DNA of 56,379 bases. It comes from Microscilla marina ATCC 23134 (lineage in GTDB: Bacteria > Bacteroidota > Bacteroidia > Cytophagales > Microscillaceae). The stretch is taken from contig NZ_AAWS01000059.1 in the NCBI RefSeq assembly GCF_000169175.1, positions 1 to 56,379 of the forward strand, in the 5' to 3' direction. Both the position numbers and the translations under genes were made by a program. A model generated the notes under the pieces. That model was not told the DNA's origin. It did no database searches and saw only the letters and a program-made list of their open reading frames with translations. This document shows, in pieces, positions 1 to 7,400 of the stretch. The first letter of the stretch is position 1. Each line of letters opens with the position of its first letter.

Positions 1-15
1 AAAAAAAGGTGTAAA

Positions 16-639
16 ATGATATACAAGCTAGGGATATTTATATTGCTTTTTTGTCTGAAAGCAATGGTAGTACAAGGACAAGGTAATCCAAAAATATCAT
101 TCAACATACAAGAGATAAAGCGAGTTTCTTGGTTAGAAAAAGATGGAAAAAAGGAGGATACTCTTGTTCGTTTAATAGCAAAGGTTACATTCAAGTCACT
201 AGATAAAGATACTTTAAGGTTTATTTGGGATCACAGAGCTTTAGAAAACAAAATAATGGATAGTCATGAGGTGCTACTTAGAAAAAATACAAAGGGGAAG
301 TTCAACAATAGCGTTGGCATTACTCAAATCTTGGATAAAAGCACCATCCTAGTAGAAAACCAAAGTAATGAATTATGTTTCTTGGGTGATATATCTTGTT
401 TGAAGGAAACCATATATTTTGGAGGCCACTATGATTGTGAGCAAGACTGCTTAGAACAAGTAAGTATATTACCCAAACAAGAAAAAAGAATTAGGGATAT
501 CTCATTAATTTTAAATTTTCTAAGAAAAAATAAGAATGATACGAAGGTTAGATTACATTATTTATTTAAGCCTACAGAAAAGCAAATGCTTGAAGGTTAC
601 GACAGCTTAAGGTTGGTTTCCAATTGGATAAAAATTTAA
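16..639 (+). CDS. Secreted hypothetical protein, candidate orphan immunity protein
   Basis: A 207-residue protein starts at an ATG preceded by an A-rich stretch. Residues 1-23 look like a signal peptide: a short basic start, a hydrophobic core rich in L, I and F, and a small-residue site near VQGQG. There is no lipobox cysteine, so the mature protein is probably periplasmic or exported. The rest is polar, rich in Lys and Asp, and has four cysteines between about residues 120 and 145 that could form disulfides. I do not recognise a family. It is followed by the same terminator-bearing spacer that follows the toxin-partner genes at 2517-2885 and 4687-5067. By position it is therefore probably the immunity gene of a toxin lying left of the window. 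That role is inferred from context only. Confidence 0.6.
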   Translation: MIYKLGIFILLFCLKAMVVQGQGNPKISFNIQEIKRVSWLEKDGKKEDTLVRLIAKVTFKSLDKDTLRFIWDHRALENKIMDSHEVLLRKNTKGKFNNSVGITQILDKSTILVENQSNELCFLGDISCLKETIYFGGHYDCEQDCLEQVSILPKQEKRIRDISLILNFLRKNKNDTKVRLHYLFKPTEKQMLEGYDSLRLVSNWIKI

Positions 640-725
640 CTTTATCTTAGTTTAAAATCCCAGCCATTTCAAGTCTTCCAAATGAGACTGGAAAGGTTGA
701 GTAAACATAAGCTGAGTAAAAAACT

Positions 726-758
726 AAAGCCCAAATCATGTAAAAATGGTTTGGGTTT
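726..758 (+). terminator. Spacer hairpin R1, rho-independent terminator
   Basis: Inverted arms AAGCCCAAATCAT and ATGGTTTGGGTTTT flank a short A-rich loop and end in a T-run. The same hairpin recurs at 2918-2954 and 7142-7180, and its left arm alone survives near 5137. It follows the first immunity-like gene and is part of a spacer repeated between the RHS modules. Confidence 0.6.
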
Positions 759-802
759 TCTTATGAGCCTGAAAGGTAGGAGTTTATGAGTTGTGAAAGT
801 GT

Positions 803-1114
803 ATGATTGTATATACTTTTGCAATACAGATGATTTGGGATAATCACTTTGTGTATGAGTATCATTACAAGGATCACTTGGGCAATTTGAGGGTGGCTTT
901 CAGAGAAGGAGAAAAGAAAATTTACCGGGCTGATTTTGAATATTTTAGTGTCCATCAACAAGCAGGAATTGAGTACGATGAGGTGGTGCGGGTACCCCAC
1001 CCAATGGGCAACGGATACGCGGCGAAGCTTGGGGGAAACACTTCCTCGTTAGGCTCCTGGAAAACCCTGAAGGTAAGTAAAGGTGACCAGGTATCTTCAG
1101 AGGTGTACGCCTAG
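803..1114 (+). pseudogene. RHS core fragment cut off by an in-frame amber codon
   Basis: This 103-codon frame carries a Bacteroidota RHS repeat signature, HYKDHLGNLRVAFREG, near residues 19-34, then a stretch shared almost residue for residue with the RHS copy at 3179 (EYDEVVRVPHPMGNGYAAKL). It ends at a TAG at 1112-1114. The second copy reads gtgtacgcctacatcaagg at this point; here six bases are missing and the join creates TAG. The frame continues open through 2530, so this and the next entry were one gene. The first ATG lies in the repeated spacer and not in RHS homology, so the piece also lacks a native start. It is probably a displaced RHS fragment that is not translated unless it recombines with a full-length rhs gene. 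Confidence 0.7.
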
Positions 1115-1150
1115 GAGGCTTCCAACGAAGGCGAAGGCGGAGAGTTTGGC

Positions 1151-2530
1151 TTGTTTTTGGGGACGCTAACGAAGCCTTCTCAACCATCGGGAGAAACCAC
1201 CCACGCCGAAAACCTCCGGACTTTACAGGTAGGTCTGAGTTTTACTCCTCCCAACCCAAGTAGTCAAAGCAGCGGTTTGCCCAATGCCTATTTGCGCTAC
1301 GTGCTGTATGACGAAACGGGCACTAAAGCCTTGCAAAGCGGTCGGGTGTTTGTGACAACGGCGGCCAAGACTCACTGGGAAAGACTGCATTTTGATTATG
1401 AGGTGCCAGCCAATGGGGTGCTGCAAATTTATATCGCCAACGAAACCGAAGATGAGCCTGTGTATTTTGATGATATGGTGGTGGAACATACCCCACAATT
1501 GATTGTACAGGAGAATCATTATTATCCGTTTGGACTTGAGCTCGAAGGACTTTCTAAACACGGAAAACCGGAGCATAGGTGGAAGTTTACCAGTGTTGAA
1601 CTTGTAAGTGACTTTGATCTTCAATGGTATGATTATAAATACCGTAAGAATTACAACTCACAAGTTGCCCGTTTCTTTTCTGTTGATCCAATTGCAGAGG
1701 AATATATTTATTTGACTCCTTACCAACACGCCAGCAATAACCCAGCAAGTAATATTGAAATTGAAGGCTTGGAAGGACAACCTGTTGCAGGAAATGAAAA
1801 AGCTGGAAATAAAGCGAAGCATATACCTGTAGTTGCAGGAATGTCCAAAGCTGCTGGAGAAACAGCAAAAGCAACTGTCACACAGAGTGGTGCAGGAAGA
1901 GCACTTTCAATATTAGGCGTAGCGGCTGGTACAGGTGTTTTAGTTGCCACACCTCATAAAGTTGGTGTGGGTAGCTCTTTGACTGATGATCCGAGGCATG
2001 CTCATAAATTTCGTTCTGGTGGTGAAGGTAGAGGAGGAGTTGTCGGTGAGATGCTGTTTAACATCACCAAGGCGAAAGTGGAGAACGCTTTGAATACTGA
2101 TGAGCAAAGATACCTCAAAGAGCTGAGAGAAAGACCTGCTGGATCATTAAGTGGACAAGAGAAGAATGATTTGCAGTGGTTGGAAGGGAAGGAATCACAA
2201 AGTAGAGGTAGTAGTACAAAAGGAGTTGAAATCACATTTAAAACGAAGGAAGTTCCTGCTATTGCTAAACTTGCTGAACAAACATTTGTTGGTAATGAGG
2301 CTTTACGAAATGAAGCAAATGGTCTTCTAGAGCAAGTTAAAAAAGGAAATGATAATCCTGGAATTGGTACAAAGAGTATAGGAGATGGAATTCATGAATT
2401 ACGAGGTAGGAAAGGGGTAAGAATATATTTTAAGAATACAGATAATGGTATAGAAATATTAGGCTACTCTGATAAAAAGAACCAGCAGAAAGTAATTAAA
2501 AAGCTAAAAGAAGTGTATGGAAAAAAGTAA
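1151..2530 (+). CDS. RHS core end with RelE/ParE-like C-terminal toxin domain
   Basis: This is the in-frame continuation of the 803-1114 fragment; the first available start after the amber codon is a TTG. Residues 1-120 match the second RHS copy. At about 120-195 lies a degenerate RHS-associated core (HYYPFGLELEG, GKPEHRWKF, NNPASNIEIEG), less canonical than in the second copy. A Gly/Ala-rich linker follows. The last 100 residues look like a RelE/ParE/HigB-fold toxin: a helix with LLEQVKKGNDNPGIGTKSI, then HELRGRKGVRIYF, a strand with GIEILGYSDKK and a basic C-terminal helix QQKVIKKLKEVYGKK. In that family the Arg/Lys-rich strands bind RNA or gyrase. The reading frame overlaps the next gene by 14 nt, as is usual for a polymorphic toxin and its immunity gene. 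Expression in the present state is doubtful because of the upstream stop. Confidence 0.6.
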   Translation: MFLGTLTKPSQPSGETTHAENLRTLQVGLSFTPPNPSSQSSGLPNAYLRYVLYDETGTKALQSGRVFVTTAAKTHWERLHFDYEVPANGVLQIYIANETEDEPVYFDDMVVEHTPQLIVQENHYYPFGLELEGLSKHGKPEHRWKFTSVELVSDFDLQWYDYKYRKNYNSQVARFFSVDPIAEEYIYLTPYQHASNNPASNIEIEGLEGQPVAGNEKAGNKAKHIPVVAGMSKAAGETAKATVTQSGAGRALSILGVAAGTGVLVATPHKVGVGSSLTDDPRHAHKFRSGGEGRGGVVGEMLFNITKAKVENALNTDEQRYLKELRERPAGSLSGQEKNDLQWLEGKESQSRGSSTKGVEITFKTKEVPAIAKLAEQTFVGNEALRNEANGLLEQVKKGNDNPGIGTKSIGDGIHELRGRKGVRIYFKNTDNGIEILGYSDKKNQQKVIKKLKEVYGKK

Positions 2531-2885
2531 ACGCTCATTGACAAGGCTAAGCTTCCCAACAGGGTATAAAGCTCAAGAGATTCAGGATAGTAATGTAGAT
2601 GTTTATATTATTTTGGATAATCAGGATGTTTATTATGCTACTTTCTTTACGTTGAAGAACATTCAGAAATTGATGAGTAAGGCTGGCATTGGTAGTGCTG
2701 AGGGGTGTTACTTTTGGGTTGCTGATATGGTCATCATAGAAAGCATTACTTTGAATAATATAGTTGTTGCAATTCAGGATTTAATACAAAGTTATAGCAT
2801 TGATAAAGCTTTGTCTAAAGTTGGCAACGAGAGTGAGTTTGTAAGTACTCCTTCTGAGTGGTTAAATTTAGTAGAAGTTGCATAG
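2517..2885 (+). CDS. Candidate immunity protein for the RelE/ParE-like RHS toxin
   Basis: A 122-residue cytosolic protein without a signal peptide or membrane segment. Its ATG lies inside the last codons of the toxin frame (14-nt overlap), which implies translational coupling. The sequence alternates predicted strands (DVYIILDNQDVYYATFF) and helices (TLKNIQKLMSKA), with an acidic C-terminal half. No family is recognised, and it does not resemble the DNA-binding antitoxins normally paired with RelE or ParE. The immunity role is inferred from position, size, overlap and the spacer terminator 33 nt downstream. A cytosolic location fits a toxin that would act on RNA or gyrase in the cytoplasm. 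Confidence 0.55.
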   Translation: MEKSKRSLTRLSFPTGYKAQEIQDSNVDVYIILDNQDVYYATFFTLKNIQKLMSKAGIGSAEGCYFWVADMVIIESITLNNIVVAIQDLIQSYSIDKALSKVGNESEFVSTPSEWLNLVEVA

Positions 2886-2917
2886 CAAAATATAGGCTGA
2901 GCAAAAAAAAAAAAACC

Positions 2918-2954
2918 AAAGCCCAAATCATGTAAAAATGGTTTGGGCTTTTTT
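2918..2954 (+). terminator. Spacer hairpin R2, rho-independent terminator
   Basis: Arms AAAGCCCAAATCAT and ATGGTTTGGGCTTTT are followed by a T-run. It closes the toxin/immunity pair at 1151-2885. The 130 nt around it are clearly related to the spacer at 656-830, including the following tatgagttgtg and tgtatgattgtat segments. Confidence 0.7.
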
Positions 2955-3178
2955 ATTTCTTATGAACCTGAAAGATAGGGGTTTATGAGTTGTGGAAGCT
3001 GTATGATTGTATGTAGCTTTGTGCCAGATGATTTTGAGATAGTCATCAAGTAAAAAAAAGTTGAACCCTGTACTAAATTGTTAGTGCAGGGTTGTTTATT
3101 TTGGAACCGGGTTACAAACGCTCGTAGAAAAAAAGACACGCATTAAAATGCGCGCCAGGGGAGATTGAGTACGATGAA

Positions 3179-4690
3179 GTGGTGCGGGTGCCCCACCCAA
3201 TGGGCAACGGATACGCGGCGAAGCTTGGGGGAAGCACTGCATCGCTGGGCCCCTGGAAAACCCTGAAGGTAAGTAAAGGCGACCGAATATCTTCAGAAGT
3301 GTACGCCTACATCAAGGAGGCTTCCAACGAAGGTGAAGGCAGAGAGTTTGGCTTGTTTTTGGGAACGCTGGCGAGGTCTTCTCAATCATCGGGAGAAACC
3401 ACCCACGTCGAAAACATCCGAACTTTACAAATAGGTCTACGTTTTACTCCTCCCAACCCAAGTAGTCAAAGCAGCGGTTTGCCCAATGCCTATTTGCGCT
3501 ACGTGCTGTATGACGAAACGGGCACTAAAGCCTTGCGAAGTGGGCGGGTGTTTGTGACAATGGCGGCCAAGACTCACTGGGAAAGACTGCATTTTGATTA
3601 TGAGGTGCCAGCTAATGGGGTGCTGCAAATTTATATCACCAACGAAACCGAAGATGAGCCTGTGTATTTTGATGATATGGTGGTGGAACATACCCCACAA
3701 CTGATTGTACAGGAGAATCATTATTATCCGTTTGGAATGAACCTGCGAGGGATTGAGAAGGTAGGGAAGCCTGAGCATAGGTATCTCTACAATGGTAAAG
3801 AAAAGCAAGAAGAGTTTGGGTTGAATTGGATAGACTATGGGGCTAGGTTTTATGATGCACAACTTGGAAGATGGCATGGAGTTGATGAGCTATCTGAAAA
3901 ATATCATGCTACATCCCCTTATGCGTATGTTGTAAACAACCCGTTAAAATTTATTGACCCCAATGGTAAAGAAATAGAAAAAGGTAGCCAAAAAGAATGG
4001 GATAAGCAGAAAAAAAAGATTGCCTCTAGAAGAAGTGAATTGCAGAAAAAAATTGAGAATTTGAAAGCAAAAGCTGAAAAAAAAGGATGGAGCAAAAAGA
4101 AGTTAGCTAGAAAAATAGGCAACCGACAAGAACGTATATCAAGACTTAGCTCAACTTTGACAACAATGGATGGATTAGAGTCCAGCAAACAAACTTATGC
4201 ATTGGAGAAAACCACTGATGAATTAGGAGAAACTAAACTAGATCCGAATACTAAAAATATTGTTATTAAATTTGGTGTTACGTCTAATTTTGTGCACGAA
4301 GTTACACATGCTGGTCATTTTGAAAAAGGAGAAGTTGGATTTTCTGCCAAAACAGGGAAACCGGTGTTGCATGATGTATTTGATGAAGCTGATGCATATC
4401 AAGCACAATTTGCATACAGTCCATCTAGCGTATCACAATTAAGTTCTATACATACAGCGAATTCTTTTAAAAAGATAACTGCAAGCTGGGTTCAAGGGAT
4501 TACCACATCAAATAATAAGCAGCCATATAAGCCAGGCGGTAGCGCCAATACTGCTGGAGTTCGTCTTAGCATAAATTCTAAAAGAGATGACTTGATAAAA
4601 GCCTTACCAAGGTACAAGGATATGTTAATGAAATATCCTGCAAATACCAACATACTTTTCTTTTTAAAAGGCACATATTATAAGAAATGA
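3179..4690 (+). CDS. RHS core fragment with HExxH metallopeptidase-like toxin domain
   Basis: A 503-residue frame whose only nearby starts are GTG codons. Homology to the first copy begins abruptly at about 3163 (ATTGAGTACGATGA), so the RHS N-terminus is missing. Residues 1-190 match the first copy, then comes a good RHS-associated core with HYYPFGMNLRGIEKVG, LNWIDYGARFYDAQLGRWHG and PYAYVVNNPLKFIDPNGKEI. After a Lys-rich coiled-coil linker, residues 365-410 hold FVHEVTHAGH (His373, Glu374, His377) and DEADAYQAQ about 26 residues on, with Glu403 as a possible third zinc ligand. This is a gluzincin-type arrangement, so the variable domain is probably a secreted metallopeptidase toxin. The last codons overlap the next gene by 4 nt (ATGA). 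It is probably an orphan toxin cassette without its own proper start. Confidence 0.7.
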   Translation: MVRVPHPMGNGYAAKLGGSTASLGPWKTLKVSKGDRISSEVYAYIKEASNEGEGREFGLFLGTLARSSQSSGETTHVENIRTLQIGLRFTPPNPSSQSSGLPNAYLRYVLYDETGTKALRSGRVFVTMAAKTHWERLHFDYEVPANGVLQIYITNETEDEPVYFDDMVVEHTPQLIVQENHYYPFGMNLRGIEKVGKPEHRYLYNGKEKQEEFGLNWIDYGARFYDAQLGRWHGVDELSEKYHATSPYAYVVNNPLKFIDPNGKEIEKGSQKEWDKQKKKIASRRSELQKKIENLKAKAEKKGWSKKKLARKIGNRQERISRLSSTLTTMDGLESSKQTYALEKTTDELGETKLDPNTKNIVIKFGVTSNFVHEVTHAGHFEKGEVGFSAKTGKPVLHDVFDEADAYQAQFAYSPSSVSQLSSIHTANSFKKITASWVQGITTSNNKQPYKPGGSANTAGVRLSINSKRDDLIKALPRYKDMLMKYPANTNILFFLKGTYYKK

Positions 4691-5067
4691 TGAAAAATTT
4701 AATAGTTCTATTGATTTATATATTTATTTCCTCTTGTGTTGCAACAAGAACAACACTTGATGATTTGCCAGGGGAGTTTTTCGGGCAAACCAAAAAAAGC
4801 AAGAAATATTTAATGGTTATCTATCACTTGATAATTAAGCAAGATGGCTCTTTTATTTGGACTCAGAAGATGCCTGGCGCAACGCCAACCTGCGAAGGAA
4901 AATGGGAAGTAGTCAATAATAAGATTTTATACCTTAAGTGCAATGAAGAGCGAGATTTAACTACAATATTAAGTTCAGGGTTTATGAATAGAAGAAGTCT
5001 GAATGTTGAGATATTGAGTAATAGTAAACTCAAAATTGATGACGTTGTTTTAAGAAAAAAAAAGTAG
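4687..5067 (+). CDS. Lipoprotein, candidate immunity protein for the metallopeptidase toxin
   Basis: A 126-residue protein beginning in a 4-nt overlap with the toxin gene. Residues 1-17 form a lipoprotein signal: a hydrophobic stretch rich in I and L, then SSC with Cys17. The mature part contains GSFIWTQKMP, a Cys pair, GKWEVVNNKILYLKC and a Lys-rich end, which resembles a small lipocalin-like beta barrel. Membrane anchoring on the periplasmic side fits protection against a peptidase acting in the envelope. The function is inferred from overlap and position and not from a recognised family. Confidence 0.6.
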   Translation: MMKNLIVLLIYIFISSCVATRTTLDDLPGEFFGQTKKSKKYLMVIYHLIIKQDGSFIWTQKMPGATPTCEGKWEVVNNKILYLKCNEERDLTTILSSGFMNRRSLNVEILSNSKLKIDDVVLRKKK

Positions 5068-5074
5068 CCCCAGC

Positions 5075-5106
5075 CCTTTCAAGTCTTCTTCAGAAGACTT
5101 GAAAGG
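5075..5106 (+). terminator. Perfect 15-bp hairpin of spacer R3
   Basis: CCTTTCAAGTCTTCT and AGAAGACTTGAAAGG form a perfect inverted repeat with a 2-nt loop, right after the lipoprotein gene. Imperfect versions lie at 667-698 and 7037-7070. There is no clear T-run directly after it, so it could be a processing or pausing structure. The second spacer hairpin is truncated here: only its left arm is present, near 5137-5155. Confidence 0.5.
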
Positions 5107-5176
5107 TTGAGTAAAAATAAGCTTAGTTAAAAATCAAAGCCCAAATCATGTAAACTAAAAAATATCATAATGAACC

Positions 5177-5407
5177 ATGAACAAAGAAGAGTTAATTGAT
5201 TTAGTGAAGACAATTATTGCGTGTAAGGGGACAGAAGAAGAAATGAATGCCCTGATTGACTTATTCGATGAGAATGTACCTCATCCAGAAGGGAGTGATT
5301 TTATTTTTATGAAAAAACATGAAGGGCTTACACCAGAAGAAATAGCAAATAAAGTAATGAATTATCAGCCTATAATAATACCTTCATCTAATACAGGCCA
5401 AGCGTAA
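5177..5407 (+). CDS. Colicin E/pyocin-type immunity protein (Im family)
   Basis: A 76-residue acidic protein that fits the colicin/pyocin DNase immunity family (Im2, Im7, Im9; Colicin_Pyocin). Visible family marks are the opening helix with ELIDLVKTI, the acidic EEEMNALIDLFDENV helix, the signature HPEGSDFIF (compare HPSGSDLIYYP in colicin immunity proteins) and a final helix after TPEEIANKVMNY. Family members bind HNH-type DNase domains next to the active site. No HNH toxin gene lies next to it. It sits directly after spacer R3, so it looks like an orphan immunity gene retained after loss of its toxin, or one that protects against relatives. Length is close to the usual 80-90 residues. Confidence 0.8.
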   Translation: MNKEELIDLVKTIIACKGTEEEMNALIDLFDENVPHPEGSDFIFMKKHEGLTPEEIANKVMNYQPIIIPSSNTGQA

Positions 5408-5476
5408 AGTAGCCAAAAGTGGTGCTGAAGCAAGCTCTCAAGCTTGTGTCCGGCAAAGATAAGTTAAGGATGATTG

Positions 5477-6118
5477 ATGATGAACGTAAAAAATGAATTA
5501 AAAAAAAATAAAGTAAAAAACTTTAGTCCTCCCACTATAGATAGTTTAGAGTTATCACAGGTTCAAGAAAGCATCAATGATAAATATTACTTAAAGTTTT
5601 TAGATGAGATGAATGGAGGATATTTCTTTAATGGTTCTTTGCACTTTTATGGAGTTTGTGCTGATCTTCCTTTCCATAGCATAATGAATGTCAACAGTCA
5701 CTTAAGAAGTTGTTATAAAGACCTGTCTCAGGGTATTTTTTCTTTTGGAGAAGACTTATTTGGTAATCAATTTTGTTTTTCAAAAGATGGTGTAATTCTT
5801 TTTAACTTGGAAAGTGCAGAAAAGGAGAAAATAGCAACAAACTTTGAAGGGTTTCTTGCTGCAATATTTGACAATTCTGAAGATTTAGATTATTACACAG
5901 GGCAAAGTTTGATGCAGGAATGGCAAAGCTTAGGTCATTCCTTGCAATATGGAGAGCGTTTATGCCCCAAACAACCGTTTATTATAGGTGGGGAATTTGA
6001 GGTTGAGAATTTACACGTTAAAAGTTTTGACAAGAATTTAGAATATAACTCCAAGATTGCATATCAAATATCTAATTTACCAGATGGAACCGAAATAAAG
6101 ATAACGATAGAATCTTAG
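5477..6118 (+). CDS. SUKH (SMI1/KNR4)-like immunity protein
   Basis: About 213 residues; ATG codons at 5477 and 5480 are better starts than the TTG at 5474, with an AAGGA-like site just upstream. The N-terminal 150 residues carry SUKH-superfamily marks: FLDEMNGGYFFNGSLHFYGV, then IFSFGEDLFGNQFCFS and DGVILFNLES, ending in a helix around EGFLAAIF. SUKH proteins are common immunity proteins of contact-dependent and RHS toxins. The C-terminal 60 residues are an unfamiliar extension. It lies 70 nt after the Im-type gene with no toxin between them, so both are orphan immunity genes in a run. A terminator follows. Confidence 0.7.
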   Translation: MMNVKNELKKNKVKNFSPPTIDSLELSQVQESINDKYYLKFLDEMNGGYFFNGSLHFYGVCADLPFHSIMNVNSHLRSCYKDLSQGIFSFGEDLFGNQFCFSKDGVILFNLESAEKEKIATNFEGFLAAIFDNSEDLDYYTGQSLMQEWQSLGHSLQYGERLCPKQPFIIGGEFEVENLHVKSFDKNLEYNSKIAYQISNLPDGTEIKITIES

Positions 6119-6155
6119 AGCTTTTTAAGCTTCTACTTATTACAATAAATATATA

Positions 6156-6189
6156 GCCTGATTCATTCACTTGAGTCGGGATTTTTTTA
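6156..6189 (+). terminator. Terminator after SUKH-like gene
   Basis: Stem CCTGATTC / GAGTCGGG with G-U wobbles, an 8-nt loop and a run of seven T. It lies 40 nt after the SUKH-like stop codon. Confidence 0.65.
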
Positions 6190-6252
6190 TTGCCCACATT
6201 AGTAGCACACCCAGTCAAAACACAGCAAGCAGCTTAAGCTTGTTTGCTCCAT

Positions 6253-6320
6253 AAGCTAAAACAGTGGCTTGCCTAGTGCCTATTTGCATTATGTCTTTTA
6301 TGACGAAACGGATACGATAG
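6253..6320 (+). pseudogene. Decayed RHS core scrap
   Basis: The DNA around agtggcttgcctagtgcc and tatttgcattatg matches the RHS-core segments at 1268-1320 and 3470-3530, which encode SSGLPNAYLRYVLYDETGT. Here it reads roughly SGLPSAYLHYVFYDETDT, flanked by unrelated sequence and followed by a stop in the RHS frame. It is a third, mostly deleted RHS copy and marks the 5' side of another toxin/immunity module. Confidence 0.6.
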
Positions 6321-6425
6321 GTTTGATAAAAAGGTGACATTGCCTTATTCGGGGTATAAACATGCTTCTGATTTAGCATTAGTATGGGTACTTAGGTTAT
6401 TGGAAATTAATGAAATAGGAGAAAA

Positions 6426-6878
6426 ATGGCGATATGGCAATATAATTTTATAGTGGTTCCCAGAAAGTATTTGATTAATTCTGAAGTAAAAGTCAGTTTT
6501 GATAAAGATGGATTTTTGGATGATGAAACTTATTGGTTAAATGATAAGGTCAATTGTGACTTATTTGGAGAGATTAGCACAGTTCTTCCAAAAGCAAAGC
6601 CCTGGCATAAAGATTTGACACTTTTTGGAAGGCAAGATTCAAACTGTTTTGAGGTTTACAGTGAATATGGCCTGGTAGAGTCTGTGTCTTTTAGAATTGA
6701 TTTTACCACGCTATACAAGGATATATTAGATTTCATATTAGAGTTTTTAAGGTTACATGATTTCTTGATTATTGATGAACAAGGTTACTCTTCAAGTTTA
6801 GACAGTTCAGAAATTAAAATGCTTATTGAAAACTCAAAACAGTTTCATAAGTATAAAGCATTGTCCTCTTCTATCTAA
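6426..6878 (+). CDS. Hypothetical 150 aa protein, candidate orphan immunity protein
   Basis: A cytosolic protein with a good AGGAG ribosome site 5 nt before its ATG. It starts WQYNFIVVPRK, has a strand-rich acidic middle and a conserved-looking WHKDLTLFG and SVSFRIDF, ending in helices. The family is not recognised. Another open frame, with no RHS start, runs into the first codons of this gene and stops near 6453. That overlap repeats the toxin-tail/immunity arrangement seen at 2517 and 4687. The RHS scrap at 6253-6320 lies upstream and an RHS-type spacer follows. Immunity function is inferred from this context alone. Confidence 0.5.
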   Translation: MAIWQYNFIVVPRKYLINSEVKVSFDKDGFLDDETYWLNDKVNCDLFGEISTVLPKAKPWHKDLTLFGRQDSNCFEVYSEYGLVESVSFRIDFTTLYKDILDFILEFLRLHDFLIIDEQGYSSSLDSSEIKMLIENSKQFHKYKALSSSI

Positions 6879-7075
6879 TCCAATAAAGTTATTGGGTGGG
6901 GATATAGATGTTATTGCTAACGAAACAAAAACTTGGGCCAGAGACAAATAGAAAACGAGTTTTGCTGAGATTGTTGGGCTTCAAATAGCATATGGTACAG
7001 GTCGTAACTCTTTTGTAATGTATAGATACCCAGCTCTTTTAAACCTTCCGAAGGAGACTTAAAAGGCTGAGTAAA
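6879..7075 (+). other. Gene-free stretch with possible toxin-tail relic and spacer hairpin
   Basis: The frame around 6895-6950 reads GGDIDVIANETKTWARDK followed by a stop, which resembles the end of nuclease-type polymorphic toxins but is too short to assign. From 7037 a hairpin-bearing spacer begins, related to those at 656 and 5070. No intact gene is visible. Confidence 0.35.
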
Positions 7076-7141
7076 TAGAAGTTTCGATCCTTACAGAACA
7101 AGTTTTCTTTGCGCAACAAAATATAAGCTGAGTAAAAAACC

Positions 7142-7180
7142 AAAGCCCAAATCATGTAAAAATGGTTGGGGCTTGTTTTA
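7142..7180 (+). terminator. Spacer hairpin R4
   Basis: Fourth occurrence of the spacer hairpin: left arm AAAGCCCAAATCAT, right arm ATGGTTGGGGCTTGTTTT. It marks the right boundary of the RHS island; sequence after about 7190 is no longer related to the spacers. Confidence 0.5.
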
Positions 7181-7400
7181 TTTCCCTGGTATGCGTTACT
7201 CATTAGTGATCTGGAAAAAATAAGCTGTGCCAATTCAAGAAAATATATTGTTCTCAGACGATTCAAAAAAAACGGTGCATAGCCAAAGCTATGAAGCTTT
7301 TTTTTGAGAAGAATGAGGGCAATAGATACACTTTAATGGCTCAAATTATTTATGAAAGATCACTTAGACATATTTAATTCTGTCTTGGTACTTATACTCG

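Noticed and set aside
7039-7266. 75-codon minus-strand frame at the edge of the RHS island
   Set aside because: It reads through the spacer repeat and terminator hairpin; not a gene.
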